A stretch of DNA of 64,000 bases, from positions 1-64,000 of the forward strand of contig NZ_FRBL01000010.1 in assembly GCF_900142605.1 (NCBI RefSeq). The letters are read 5' to 3'. Of the stretch, positions 50,525 through 59,721 are shown in pieces. Source of the DNA: Chitinophaga jiangningensis (GTDB lineage: Bacteria; Bacteroidota; Bacteroidia; Chitinophagales; Chitinophagaceae). The notes below the pieces were generated by a model. The model did not search any database. It was not told the DNA's origin and saw only the letters and a program-made list of their open reading frames with translations. The first letter of the stretch is position 1; each line of letters opens with the position of its first letter. The translations under genes and the position numbers were made by a program.

Positions 50525-51535
50525 TTACTTGCTCAGTCTTTTTATTCCTTCCTTTGCCTCTCCATAATCCTTTCTGAACGAAGAAGCCTTAATATAATCT
50601 TCCAGCGCCAGTTCCTTTTTGCCCAGCTTTTCGTTGCTCATAGCCCGGTAGTAGTAGGCTTCTGCATCTGTAGGCGCGGCTTTGGCGGCCAGGTTATAAA
50701 ATGTAAAAGCATCTTTCCAGTTATTTTGTTTACGGGAGATATGAGCCAGCGCCATGTAGGCTGCTTCGTACCCGGGATCGGCCACTATGCTCTTCCGATA
50801 GGCACTGATCGCCGCATCGGTTTGCTGCAGTTGCTCATACAGCTGGCCGGCGTTATACATTGGTACCGCATTGGCGGAGTCTAACTTCCACGCCTGTACG
50901 TAATATGAAATGGCAGCTGCATCACGGCGGCTGCTCAGCAGATCCCCCAGCTCCATCAGCGCCTCGTACTCCGGTCTGGCAGCCACTTCCACGCCTTGTC
51001 GCAGGTATTGGATCGCCCGTGTGGTGTCCTGGTGATCTTCTGCTATGCGGGCTTTGAGGTAAAAGGCCTGGTCCCTGGCATCTTTGCTTTGTGTGAGCAG
51101 GTCAGCCAAACTATCCGCCGCCGCATACTGCTTTTCCTCCACATGCGCGATCGCCAGTTTGTATTGCAGGTATGGGTAGCCGGGAGCAGTGGTGAGTGCT
51201 TTCGTAAAAAGTTCAGTAGCCAGTTTATTATTACCAGTTACCAGTGCGGCTTCGCCGGCACCTGCCCAATAGTCCGTATTGGTTGCATCCAGTTTGGCGG
51301 CCTGCTGAAAATCTTTCAGCGCCAGCTCAGGATGGGTATTGAAAAGGAGGAGAGCGCGACGGTAATACAGCGCGTGATTGTCAGGGAATTGCTGCAGGGA
51401 GTCGGTGACAGGTTGTATTATATCAGCGTTTAGTACGGAGTCCACGGCGGGCTCCTGCTGCTGACTATTGTGTGCCTGCTGTTGGTTGCAGGCCACAATA
51501 GCCAGTCCTATGGCAAGGATAGTTAGTTTTCTCAT
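50525..51535 (-). CDS. TPR-repeat lipoprotein
   Basis: A 336-residue protein with a lipoprotein-type signal (MRKLTILAIGLAIVAC, then NQQQAHNSQQQ). From residue 40 to the end it is a run of TPR motifs (HALYYRRALLLFNTHPELAL, YWAGAGEAALVTGNNKLATE, VPMYNAGQLYEQLQQTDAAI, YEAAYMALAHISRKQNNWKD, EAYYYRAMSNEKLGKKELAL). Such solenoids bind proteins at the envelope; no partner can be named. Only 11 nt separate it from thrC and 29 nt from rpe, so it is probably co-transcribed with the threonine genes without obvious metabolic connection. Confidence 0.85.
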   Translation of the reverse strand: MRKLTILAIGLAIVACNQQQAHNSQQQEPAVDSVLNADIIQPVTDSLQQFPDNHALYYRRALLLFNTHPELALKDFQQAAKLDATNTDYWAGAGEAALVTGNNKLATELFTKALTTAPGYPYLQYKLAIAHVEEKQYAAADSLADLLTQSKDARDQAFYLKARIAEDHQDTTRAIQYLRQGVEVAARPEYEALMELGDLLSSRRDAAAISYYVQAWKLDSANAVPMYNAGQLYEQLQQTDAAISAYRKSIVADPGYEAAYMALAHISRKQNNWKDAFTFYNLAAKAAPTDAEAYYYRAMSNEKLGKKELALEDYIKASSFRKDYGEAKEGIKRLSK

Positions 51536-51546
51536 ACAGCGCCAAG

Positions 51547-52872
51547 TTAATGGCTTAATTCTGAATTCTGAAATTCTAACTGTAATAATGTTTTTTTAAC
51601 TGCCTGGTAATCTGCCGGTAATACGATGGAAGATTTCTCTTTGCCGTAGAGCGACATCACCTTGGCAGGTGTATGGATTTCGTCGCGGATCGCTTTTGGA
51701 GCAGTGTCCTCAAACTTAACCGGGTGGGCAGTTTCCAGGAACACGCCGGTAGCATCCGGATCTTCGGCCAGGTATTGCTGTAGGCCCAGGTAGCCTACGG
51801 CACCGTGAGGGTCCAGCATGTAGTGGTATTCTTTATATACACGTTCCATGGCGCGGGCGGTGTCCTTGTCGTTAAAGCTGTAGCTGCTCATGCTGGCAGC
51901 CAGCTGTGGGAAGTTTTTACCGTACAGCTCCAGGATGCGCACGAAGTTGCTCGGGTCAGCCACGTCCATAGCGTTTGACAGCGTAGGAACGGCGCGGCCT
52001 GGCTTATATTCCTGCGTTTGCATAAAGCGGGGAATGGTATCGTTAGCGTTGGTAGCGGCAATAAAGTGCGACACCGGCAAGCCGATAGCTGCTGCCATCA
52101 TGCCGGCGCAAATGTTGCCGAAGTTGCCGCTGGGCACAGAAAACACCAGTTTCGGATGCGCTGCTTTCATTTGACGGTAGGCCAGGAAATAATAGAACAT
52201 CTGTGGTAGCCAGCGGGCCACGTTAATGGAGTTGGCGGATGTCAGCGGTCGTTTGGACTGTATTTCCTGGTCCAGGAAAGCTGTTTTTACGATCTGCTGG
52301 CAGTCATCGAAAGTGCCCAGGATTTCCAGTGCACGGATGTTTCCACCGAGCGTTGTCAGCTGTTTTTCCTGTAGGGTACTTACCATTTTTGAAGGATACA
52401 GGATCACCACTTCTACACCCGGTACATTATAAAAACCACTGGCCACCGCGGCGCCGGTATCCCCGGAAGTGGCTACCAGTACGGTTACCGGCTTGGTGCT
52501 GTTGCGGCGGAAATAGCCAAGGCACCCTGCCATAAACCTGGCACCTACATCCTTAAAGGCGAGGGTAGGGCCGTGAAACAGCTCCAGCGCGTACGTGGCG
52601 CGGGAAACTTTTTGTATGGGAAAGGGAAAATGCAGCGTGTCTGCTACAATCTTCCTTAACTGTGGTTCAGGAATTTCATCTCCTACGAATGCTTTGATGA
52701 CTTCATAACCAATTTCCTGGTCAGTATACTGATGGAGGTTTTTCAGAAACGTAGGATCCAGTTGTGGAATCTGCTCCGGAAAATACAATCCTTTGTCGGG
52801 CGCCATTCCTTCAGTAACGGCGGTTTCAAAGGATACTTTGAGAGCTGGATTTTGCAAGCTGTAATATTGCAT
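51547..52872 (-). CDS. thrC: Threonine synthase
   Basis: A 441-residue PLP enzyme converting O-phosphohomoserine to threonine. It begins MQYYSLQNPALKVSFETAVT and has GLYFPEQIP, and the PLP lysine is in ELFHGPTLAFKDVGARFMAG. The phosphate-binding VATSGDTGAAVASGFY and GNFGNICAGMMAAAIGLPV are also present. The length and N-terminus match the class with an N-terminal extension found in Bacteroidota and enterobacteria. It follows thrB by 19 nt as the third gene of the thr operon. Confidence 0.97.
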   Translation of the reverse strand: MQYYSLQNPALKVSFETAVTEGMAPDKGLYFPEQIPQLDPTFLKNLHQYTDQEIGYEVIKAFVGDEIPEPQLRKIVADTLHFPFPIQKVSRATYALELFHGPTLAFKDVGARFMAGCLGYFRRNSTKPVTVLVATSGDTGAAVASGFYNVPGVEVVILYPSKMVSTLQEKQLTTLGGNIRALEILGTFDDCQQIVKTAFLDQEIQSKRPLTSANSINVARWLPQMFYYFLAYRQMKAAHPKLVFSVPSGNFGNICAGMMAAAIGLPVSHFIAATNANDTIPRFMQTQEYKPGRAVPTLSNAMDVADPSNFVRILELYGKNFPQLAASMSSYSFNDKDTARAMERVYKEYHYMLDPHGAVGYLGLQQYLAEDPDATGVFLETAHPVKFEDTAPKAIRDEIHTPAKVMSLYGKEKSSIVLPADYQAVKKTLLQLEFQNSELSH

Positions 52873-52891
52873 AATGCATTCTTTAAATTAG

Positions 52892-53818
52892 TTAATCAAT
52901 CACTTTTACTCCTGCAGTATTTATCTGGGAAACGTATATTTTATAATCCACACCCAGTGGTGCATATACTTTGTCCATCATTGCTGCGACTTTGCGAGCG
53001 TTGGCTTCGCCTTTGCTGAGCATGAACACACTCGGGCCGGAGCCGCTGATGCCGCCGCCGAGGGCGCCTGCTTCCTTGCATTTTACTTTCAGTTCGTGAA
53101 AAGCAGGGATCAGGATGCTGCGTACCGGTTCTACGATCACGTCTTCGAGGGAGCGACTAATCAGTTCATAGTCTTCCTGGAAAAGGCCGGCTACCAGGGC
53201 ACCAACGTTACCCCACTGGCGGATGGCGTCCGTCATCAGTACTTTTTGTTTTAGGATTTCACGGGCATCGGAAGTTTTTACTTCTATCTGCGGGTGAATC
53301 ACGGATACCCATAATTCCGCAGGGGAGTTGAGGGCAATGATATCCAGGGGGCGGTAGCTGCGCACCATAGTAAACCCTCCGAGGATAGCGGGGGCTACGT
53401 TGTCGGCATGGGCCGAACCGGAGGCGAGTCGTTCGCCTTCCATGGCAAACCGCACCAGTTGTTTACGTGTAAAGGGTTGACCGAGGAGGTAGTTGACGCC
53501 TACAACCGCGCCTGCGCTGCTGGCGGCGCTGGAGCCGATACCGCTGCCGGGGTGAATATTTTTGAATATTTCGATTTCAATACCTACTTCCGGGTTTTCA
53601 TATTTCTGCAGCAGTGCCTGTACAGCCACGCCTGCAACGTTTTTCAGCGGGTCCAGGGGAAGATCTGCCCCGTGAACGGCGGTGATACGGATGCCGGGTT
53701 CATTGCTCCTGCGCAGGATCATTTCATCGCCAGGTGCGTCCATAGCCAGTCCTATTACATCAAATCCGCAGGCAACGTTAGCAACAGTGCCGGGAGCAAA
53801 TACTTTTATAGAATCCAT
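52892..53818 (-). CDS. thrB: Homoserine kinase
   Basis: A 308-residue GHMP kinase phosphorylating homoserine. The N-terminus IKVFAPGTVANVACGFDVIG, the phosphate-binding loop HPGSGIGSSAASSAGAVVGV and the C-terminal GALGGGISGSGPSVFMLSKG are the three GHMP motifs. It sits between thrA (66-nt gap) and thrC (19-nt gap) in pathway order. Confidence 0.97.
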   Translation of the reverse strand: MDSIKVFAPGTVANVACGFDVIGLAMDAPGDEMILRRSNEPGIRITAVHGADLPLDPLKNVAGVAVQALLQKYENPEVGIEIEIFKNIHPGSGIGSSAASSAGAVVGVNYLLGQPFTRKQLVRFAMEGERLASGSAHADNVAPAILGGFTMVRSYRPLDIIALNSPAELWVSVIHPQIEVKTSDAREILKQKVLMTDAIRQWGNVGALVAGLFQEDYELISRSLEDVIVEPVRSILIPAFHELKVKCKEAGALGGGISGSGPSVFMLSKGEANARKVAAMMDKVYAPLGVDYKIYVSQINTAGVKVID

Positions 53819-53884
53819 ATACTTAATTTAATCATTGATTTTCAGGTACGGAAATGTGGTGATAAGGATAACGTTTTATTAACC

Positions 53885-56326
53885 CTATCTGGCGGTTCGG
53901 ATAATGTCAGCAAATATGCCGGAAGCGGTAACATCAGCTCCTGCACCTGCTCCTTTCACGATCAGCGGTTGTTCACGGTACCTGCTGGTGGTATAAAGTA
54001 CGATATTATCTTTTCCTTCCAGGTTATAGAAGGGGTGTTCTGGTGCTATGCACTGCAATCCTACGGAAGCCTTGCCTTCTTCATAACGGGCTACGAACTT
54101 AAGGCGTTTGCCTGCGGCCACCGCGTTACTGAGTAACTGTTTAAAGTGGTCGGCGTGTACGTCCAGCTGGTCGTAGAAATCGGCTACAGACGGGGCATCC
54201 AGGCAGGCTTGTGGCAGGAAAAGGTTGTTGGTGATATCTTCCATTTCCATTCTGGCGCCGCTTTCTCTGGCCAGGATGAGGATTTTACGCATTACATCAA
54301 CGCCGCTCAGGTCGATGCGTGGATCTGGTTCGGTATATCCTTCGTCCTGTGCTGCCTGTACTACATCACGGAAGTTAGCACCATTTACAAAATTGTTGAA
54401 CACAAAGTTAAGGCTGCCGCTGAGCACCGCTTCGATGCTGTGTACGCGGTCGCCGCTGCGGATCAGGTCATTGAGGGTGTTGATCACCGGTAATCCTGCG
54501 CCCACATTGGTTTCAAAGAGGAAGGAAGCGTTGTAGTTCTTCGCCAGCTCTTTCAGCTCTTTATAGTATTGATAGTCGGACGAGCAGGCAATTTTATTGC
54601 AGGTGACCACAGAAATACCATGCTGGAGGAACTCGTGGTATGTTTTTGCTACCTCGGCGCTGGCGGTGTTATCAACGAATACGCTGTTGCGCAGGTTCAG
54701 TGCTTTGATACGGGCAATGTAGGCGGGGATGTCGCTGGCATCGGCCTGTGGCAGCTGCTCTTTCCAGTCGCTCAGTTTGATGCCGTATTCACTCAGCAGC
54801 ATATTTTTACTGTTGGCCAGGCCGGTTACGCGGATCTGCAGTCCCAGCTCTTCCTGGAGGAAGGTCTGTTGCTGTTGCAGTTGTTCCAGTAGCTTACCAC
54901 CTACGTTGCCGGCGCCTGCTACGAAAAGGTTCACCTGTTTCAGCGGTTTTTCGAAGAAGGTTTCGTGGATGAGGTTCAGTGCTTTTTTAACATCCGCCTT
55001 GTTGATCACTGCGGAGATATTTTTTTCGGTAGAACCCTGTGCAATCGCACGCACGTTCACTCCGTTACGGCCCAGTGTACCAAACAGTTTACCGCTGGTG
55101 CCATGGTGATTCTTCATTTTATCACCTACCACTGCTACGATGCTGAGGTCTTTTTCTACCTGCAGCGGCTCTATTTTCTTCTCGTGTATTTCTGTTGCAA
55201 ACTCTTCATCTACGGCGGCTTTGGCACGGAGCATTTCCCCTTCGTGGATGCCCACGGTGATGGAGTGCTCGGAAGAGCTTTGTGTGATGAGGATTACGTT
55301 GATGCGTTCCCGTAATAAGGCTTCAAACAGGCGTTTGGAGAAGCCGGGGATACCCACCATGCCGCTGCCTTCCAGGGTCAGCAGCGCTATCTGCTGGATG
55401 CCGCTGATGCCGGTAACGGCCATGCTGCGCTCGGAGCTGTCCTGTATGAGTGTGCCATAATCTTCAGGGGCAAAGGTATTTTTTATCCAAACAGGAATTC
55501 GTTTATCCATTACCGGTTGGATGGTAGGCGGGTAGATTACTTTAGCACCGAAGTGGGAGAGTTCCATTGCTTCTTCATAAGAAATATGAGCAATAGGAAT
55601 GGCCTGTGATACGATGCGTGGATCGGCGGTCATCATACCACTCACGTCTGTCCATATATCGAGAACGCTGGCGTTTACAGCTGCTGCAACAATGGCAGCG
55701 GTGTAATCGGAGCCACCGCGGCCCAGGGTGGTAGTTTCGCCGTCGGCAGTAGCGGCTACAAAACCCGGGAGTACGGTGTAGTCGGCTGCTGACTCAGCAA
55801 AGTAGGCTTGTATATTATGATTAGTAGCTGGGAAATTCACGGCTGCATGACCGAAGTTACCATCGGTAACGATGAGCTGGCGACTATCTTTACAGTTGGC
55901 GTTGAGGCCCTGTTGTTTCAGTTTCTCTGCTACCAGCACGCAGGAAATCAGTTCCCCGAAGCTCATGATTTTATCGAGGGAGCGTGCGCTCAGTTCACCT
56001 ACCTGGAAGATGCCATCACAGAGGTTTTCAAGGGCGTTGAGTTTCTTTTTCAGTTGGCTTATCTGACTGCTTTGAGCAGTAATCGGGAATAATTCGCGGA
56101 TAGCATCGAGGTGGCGTGTCTCGATTTCCTGTAATACAGATTTATATTCTTCCTGACCAGCGCCGGCGAGTTGACCAGCGTTGATGAGTTTGTCGGTGAT
56201 GCCACCCATGGCAGATACTACGATGGCGTATTTACCTGCGGGTTTATGCTTCACTAATATCTGGCATACTTGTTCTATTGCTTTGGAGCTTCCAACGGAT
56301 GTGCCGCCGAATTTTAAAACTTGCAT
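53885..56326 (-). CDS. thrA: Bifunctional aspartate kinase/homoserine dehydrogenase
   Basis: An 813-residue fusion catalysing the first and third steps from aspartate to homoserine. The aspartokinase part opens MQVLKFGGTSVGSSKAIEQV and includes TLGRGGSDYTAAIVAAA. ACT domains follow at about residues 310-450 (TLEGSGMVGIPGFSKRLFEA, VAVVGDKMKNHHGTSGKLFG), which usually bind threonine for feedback inhibition. The homoserine dehydrogenase part starts VNLFVAGAGNVGGKLLEQL and contains TNVGAGLPVINTLNDLIRSG and GYTEPDPRIDLSGVDVMRK. It heads thrABC and is preceded by a Thr/Ile-rich leader peptide. Confidence 0.98.
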   Translation of the reverse strand: MQVLKFGGTSVGSSKAIEQVCQILVKHKPAGKYAIVVSAMGGITDKLINAGQLAGAGQEEYKSVLQEIETRHLDAIRELFPITAQSSQISQLKKKLNALENLCDGIFQVGELSARSLDKIMSFGELISCVLVAEKLKQQGLNANCKDSRQLIVTDGNFGHAAVNFPATNHNIQAYFAESAADYTVLPGFVAATADGETTTLGRGGSDYTAAIVAAAVNASVLDIWTDVSGMMTADPRIVSQAIPIAHISYEEAMELSHFGAKVIYPPTIQPVMDKRIPVWIKNTFAPEDYGTLIQDSSERSMAVTGISGIQQIALLTLEGSGMVGIPGFSKRLFEALLRERINVILITQSSSEHSITVGIHEGEMLRAKAAVDEEFATEIHEKKIEPLQVEKDLSIVAVVGDKMKNHHGTSGKLFGTLGRNGVNVRAIAQGSTEKNISAVINKADVKKALNLIHETFFEKPLKQVNLFVAGAGNVGGKLLEQLQQQQTFLQEELGLQIRVTGLANSKNMLLSEYGIKLSDWKEQLPQADASDIPAYIARIKALNLRNSVFVDNTASAEVAKTYHEFLQHGISVVTCNKIACSSDYQYYKELKELAKNYNASFLFETNVGAGLPVINTLNDLIRSGDRVHSIEAVLSGSLNFVFNNFVNGANFRDVVQAAQDEGYTEPDPRIDLSGVDVMRKILILARESGARMEMEDITNNLFLPQACLDAPSVADFYDQLDVHADHFKQLLSNAVAAGKRLKFVARYEEGKASVGLQCIAPEHPFYNLEGKDNIVLYTTSRYREQPLIVKGAGAGADVTASGIFADIIRTAR

Positions 56327-56338
56327 AATGAATAATAT

Positions 56339-56392
56339 TTATACGTAGAAATATTCCGATCCTTCCGGTTTGGTTACCACCTGCGTGGTCAT
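56339..56392 (-). CDS. 17-residue small ORF between leader peptide and thrA
   Basis: The frame encodes MTTQVVTKPEGSEYFYV and stops 12 nt before the thrA start. It starts 17 nt after the thrL-like stop. Its first codons form a small hairpin (ACCAC/GTGGT around GCAG). It begins with two Thr codons and could take part in the attenuation mechanism or couple translation into thrA. It may also be chance; only conservation would tell. Confidence 0.35.
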   Translation of the reverse strand: MTTQVVTKPEGSEYFYV

Positions 56393-56403
56393 TGGATGAT
56401 ATG

Positions 56404-56520
56404 TGAAAACTAACCCCGCACTGGGGTTGTAATAATGGTGGTTGTAATAATAGTGCTCATGCATTCCCGCTGGGAGGTGGGAGTGGAGGAGAAGTGATAT
56501 GTATTTTTCTGTAGCACTAT
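56404..56520 (-). promoter_or_regulatory. Probable transcription attenuator of thrABC
   Basis: In mRNA sense: ATAGTGCT (+strand 56513-56520) can pair with AGCACTAT (56450-56457) across 55 nt, masking the leader start. Then come the Thr/Ile codons, the AACCCC/GGGGTT hairpin and AGTTTT. Alternative foldings around a translated Thr/Ile peptide fit ribosome-mediated attenuation. The exact antiterminator is not resolved. Confidence 0.5.
56410..56460 (-). CDS. thrL: Thr/Ile-rich leader peptide of the threonine operon
   Basis: A 16-residue frame encodes MSTIITTTIITTPVRG: six Thr and four Ile in sixteen residues, the pattern of threonine-operon attenuator leaders. It lies 83 nt before the thrA start on the same strand. 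Its last codons and stop overlap a hairpin AACCCC/GGGGTT (loop AGTGC) followed by AGTTTT, which looks like a small terminator. Its codons 2-4 pair with an upstream ATAGTGCT. The design implies that stalling at Thr or Ile codons under shortage of charged tRNA changes the folding and lets transcription enter thrA. Confidence 0.75.
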   Translation of the reverse strand: MSTIITTTIITTPVRG

Positions 56521-57205
56521 TGTTTGTATGACGATTACGTTACAAAAGTCTATAATTACAACGGTAAATAAAAGCGCAGTGTGGATATTTATAAAAATTT
56601 CAAATTTTGTATGTTTTATTAGTCGTTTTTAAATTTAGGTAGATGATAATTGAATATTATTATGAATTATATGCGAATTGATAGCAGGCGTTAAATCAAT
56701 GTTCTGTACTTTTAATTATTTATTTGTATTATACCATGACATTACAATGACAATAATCGGGCTTTCACGCGTCAGCTTCAGCATGTTCCGCGCGAAGCGC
56801 GGAACCCAGCTCCGGCAAAACCGAAGGTTTTGCCGGTACACCCACTCCCCACTAAAAAATTGGTTTAATATAAAAATCCATTAACTTTAACAGGTAAATC
56901 AAACTGCATTGCCGGAATTATTGAAATATACTTCCAATAGTCAGCTCCGCTACTATTTCCTTATGGCCACCCTCGCCATGGATTCGGCTATTGCTTAACC
57001 TTCCTGTACCCGCTCAGCCGGGATTTTACCTTTTTAATTAGCGTAACTTTACAGCAGCGTTCATAACCTGCACTATCCGGTCGCATACTGCGGTCCGTTA
57101 ATTACTACGGTAACTACTACATCAGCATCATTTATTATTCACAGACGGTATATTATTTAATCATACACCAATTCAATCACCTTATTTCTATCAATATTCC
57201 CTGTT
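56461..57205. other. Gene-free divergent region between thr operon and hmgA
   Basis: Apart from the thr leader and two palindromes, I see no gene. A 68-codon plus-strand frame at 56678 runs through the palindromes and looks spurious. TAACTTTA near 57044 is one base off a -7 box and could serve hmgA. The stretch 56560-56740 is strongly AT-rich. Confidence 0.5.
56785..56836. repeat. Two adjacent GAA-loop palindromes
   Basis: GTTCCGCGC, GAA, GCGCGGAAC at 56785-56805 (9-bp stem) and CCGGCAAAACC, GAA, GGTTTTGCCGG at 56812-56836 (11-bp stem). Both are perfect, both share the GAA loop, and their stems are unrelated. Confidence 0.8.
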
Positions 57206-58363
57206 ATGCCACATTATCATAAACTAGGACAGATTCCGCATAAGCGCCATACCCAGTTTCGCAAACCGGATGGGAGCCTTTATTCGGAGCAACTCTTTTC
57301 TACGGAAGGATTTTCGTCCCATTCATCCCTCTTGTACCATTGTCACCCGCCTACCGAAATCGTCCGCGTAGATGAACCTTACAGCGTAGCACCAAAGGTG
57401 GCGGAAGAGAAAATGCTGAAACACCGCAGCTTCCAGGGGTTCAACATTCAGCCGGAAGACGATTTTCTGAAAAGCCGCAAAGCGGTACTGGTCAACAGCG
57501 ACCTGCACATTGTACTGGCCTCTCCGCGTAAAAGCATGGAGGATTATTTCTATAAAAATGCGGATGCGGATGAGATGATCTTTGTGCATGAAGGCAGTGG
57601 TACACTCAAAACACAATATGGCCAGCTGAAATTTGGTTACGGCGATTACCTGGTAGTGCCCCGCGGTACCATTCACCAGATCAGCTTTGATACAGCGGAT
57701 AACCGCCTGTTTATTGTAGAGTCGTTCAGCCCTATCCGTTATCCTAAGCGCTACCTCAGCAAATATGGTCAACTGCTGGAGCATGCTCCATATTGTGAGC
57801 GGGATATCCGTCAGCCGGAGCACCTGGAAACAATTGACCAGGAAGGCGACTTTCTCATCAATATAAAAAAGAAAGGGGTGATGTACCCCATTCATTATAA
57901 ACACCACCCATTCGATGTAGTAGGCTGGGATGGTTGCGAATACCCGTTTGCCTTTTCCATCCACGATTTTGAACCAATCACCGGCCGCGTGCATCAGCCA
58001 CCTCCGGTACACCAGACATTCGAAGGCACCAACTTCGTAGTCTGCTCTTTCTGCCCGCGGCTGTTTGATTATCATCCGCAGGCCATACCTGCGCCTTACA
58101 ATCACAGCAATATTGATAGTGATGAGGTATTATATTATGTAGATGGGGATTTCATGAGCCGGAAACATGTAACGAGAGGTATGATTACCCTCCATCCGGC
58201 TGGCATCCCTCACGGGCCGCATCCGGGCGCAGTAGAAAAGAGCATAGGCGCAAAGGAAACAAAAGAACTGGCAGTAATGGTGGATACCTTCCATCCGTTG
58301 CAGATTACGGAAGCTGCACTGGGAATAGAAGATGCATCCTACACCATGAGCTGGGCAGAATAA
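57206..58363 (+). CDS. hmgA: Homogentisate 1,2-dioxygenase
   Basis: A 385-residue iron enzyme opening the ring of homogentisate in tyrosine and phenylalanine breakdown. It starts MPHYHKLGQIPHKRHTQFRK. The C-terminal cupin holds the iron ligands: His in PAPYNHSNIDS, Glu in DSDEVLYYVDGD and His in HPAGIPHGPHPG. HQTFEGTNFVVCSFCPRLFD precedes them. The family is usually a little longer, but all motifs are present. It lies 65 nt before hppD, the preceding step of the pathway, hence one operon. Confidence 0.95.
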   Translation: MPHYHKLGQIPHKRHTQFRKPDGSLYSEQLFSTEGFSSHSSLLYHCHPPTEIVRVDEPYSVAPKVAEEKMLKHRSFQGFNIQPEDDFLKSRKAVLVNSDLHIVLASPRKSMEDYFYKNADADEMIFVHEGSGTLKTQYGQLKFGYGDYLVVPRGTIHQISFDTADNRLFIVESFSPIRYPKRYLSKYGQLLEHAPYCERDIRQPEHLETIDQEGDFLINIKKKGVMYPIHYKHHPFDVVGWDGCEYPFAFSIHDFEPITGRVHQPPPVHQTFEGTNFVVCSFCPRLFDYHPQAIPAPYNHSNIDSDEVLYYVDGDFMSRKHVTRGMITLHPAGIPHGPHPGAVEKSIGAKETKELAVMVDTFHPLQITEAALGIEDASYTMSWAE

Positions 58364-58428
58364 CACCTGCACAAAACCAACCTTACTTAATACAACAACA
58401 AAATCTTTAAACCACTCAATTGAAAGTT

Positions 58429-59559
58429 ATGGAAACAGCAACTGCAAATGCTTCCACAGTAAAAAACCAGCAGGACTTCCTGCCGTTGAACGGAACTGAC
58501 TACGTAGAATTTTATGTCGGCAACGCCAAACAGGCCGCACATTACTATAAAACTGCTTTTGGCTTCCAGTCTGTAGCTTACGCAGGCCCTGAAACCGGCG
58601 TCAGAGACCGCGTTTCTTACGTACTGGTGCAAAACAAACTGCGCTTCGTGCTGACTTCGCCATTACAGCCGAACAATCCCATGGCGGACCATGTAAACGC
58701 GCATGGTGACGGGGTAAAGGTCCTGGCCCTCTGGGTAGATGATGCCCGCTCCGCTTTCGAGGAAACAGTGAAACGTGGTGCAAAACCTTACATGGAACCT
58801 ACAGTGGAAAAAGATGAGTTCGGCGAAGTGGTACGCAGCGGTATCCATACCTATGGCGACACCGTACACGTATTCGTAGAACGTAAAAATTATAAAGGCG
58901 CTTTCTTACCAGGTTATAAAGAATGGAAAACATCCTATAATCCTGCCGATACCGGTTTGCAGTATGTAGACCATTGCGTGGGTAACGTAGGCTGGAATGA
59001 AATGAACACCTGGGTTGACTTCTACGAAAAAGTGATGGGCTTCAGAAACCTGATCTCCTTCGATGACAGCGATATCTCTACTGAATACTCCGCACTGATG
59101 AGTAAAGTGATGAGTAACGGTAATGGCCGTGTGAAATTCCCGATCAACGAGCCGGCAGAAGGTAAAAAGAAATCCCAGATCGAAGAGTACCTGGATTTTT
59201 ACGGTGGCCCTGGCGTACAGCACGTAGCCATCGCTACCAATGATATCGTGAAAACGGTATCTGAACTGCAGGCCCGCGGCGTTGAATTCCTCACCGTGCC
59301 TGCCTCTTACTACGAAACATTGCTGGAGAGAGTAGGCAAAATTGATGAAGAGATTGCTCCACTGCAGAAGCTCGGTATCCTTGTAGATCGCGATGATGAA
59401 GGATACTTACTGCAAATCTTTACCAAGCCAATCCAGGACCGTCCTACCGTTTTCTTTGAAATTATTCAACGTAAAGGTGCACAGTCCTTCGGTAAAGGAA
59501 ACTTTAAAGCCCTGTTTGAGTCCATCGAAAGAGAACAGGCGCTCAGAGGTAACCTGTAA
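58429..59559 (+). CDS. hppD: 4-hydroxyphenylpyruvate dioxygenase
   Basis: A 376-residue non-heme iron enzyme converting 4-hydroxyphenylpyruvate to homogentisate, the substrate of the preceding gene product. It has two vicinal-oxygen-chelate domains. The iron ligands are His in LQYVDHCVGNVG, His in GPGVQHVAIATND and Glu in PTVFFEIIQR, and the C-terminal gate helix is FGKGNFKALFESIEREQ. A TTG three codons earlier could also start translation; the ATG (METATANAST) is preferred. A terminator follows 34 nt after the stop. Confidence 0.96.
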   Translation: METATANASTVKNQQDFLPLNGTDYVEFYVGNAKQAAHYYKTAFGFQSVAYAGPETGVRDRVSYVLVQNKLRFVLTSPLQPNNPMADHVNAHGDGVKVLALWVDDARSAFEETVKRGAKPYMEPTVEKDEFGEVVRSGIHTYGDTVHVFVERKNYKGAFLPGYKEWKTSYNPADTGLQYVDHCVGNVGWNEMNTWVDFYEKVMGFRNLISFDDSDISTEYSALMSKVMSNGNGRVKFPINEPAEGKKKSQIEEYLDFYGGPGVQHVAIATNDIVKTVSELQARGVEFLTVPASYYETLLERVGKIDEEIAPLQKLGILVDRDDEGYLLQIFTKPIQDRPTVFFEIIQRKGAQSFGKGNFKALFESIEREQALRGNL

Positions 59560-59593
59560 TAACTGCTTATCACAACAACAAAATAGAGCCTGC

Positions 59594-59629
59594 ATCCGGG
59601 GCTGCCTTGAGCAGTCCCGGATTTATTTT
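59594..59629 (+). terminator. Intrinsic terminator of hmgA-hppD
   Basis: ATCCGGGGCTGC and GCAGTCCCGGAT form a 12-bp stem with one G-T pair around CTTGA, followed by TTATTTTG. Confidence 0.75.
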
Positions 59630-59682
59630 GCCCATAATTTATCCGCTTTCAGCCAGTTCCGGGGTGCGAACCTGCCGGGCGC

Positions 59683-59721
59683 CCGGTATTATCCGCAGCC
59701 GAAGGCTGCGGATAATACCGG
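59683..59721. repeat. 39-bp GAA-loop palindrome
   Basis: Perfect 18-bp arms (CCGGTATTATCCGCAGCC and its complement) flank GAA. The geometry is identical to 39832-39870 and 62482-62520, though the arms share no sequence beyond the CC-GAA-GG core. Confidence 0.85.

Noticed and set aside
56678..56884. 68-codon plus-strand frame upstream of hmgA
   Set aside because: It crosses two perfect GAA-loop palindromes and encodes no recognisable protein pattern.
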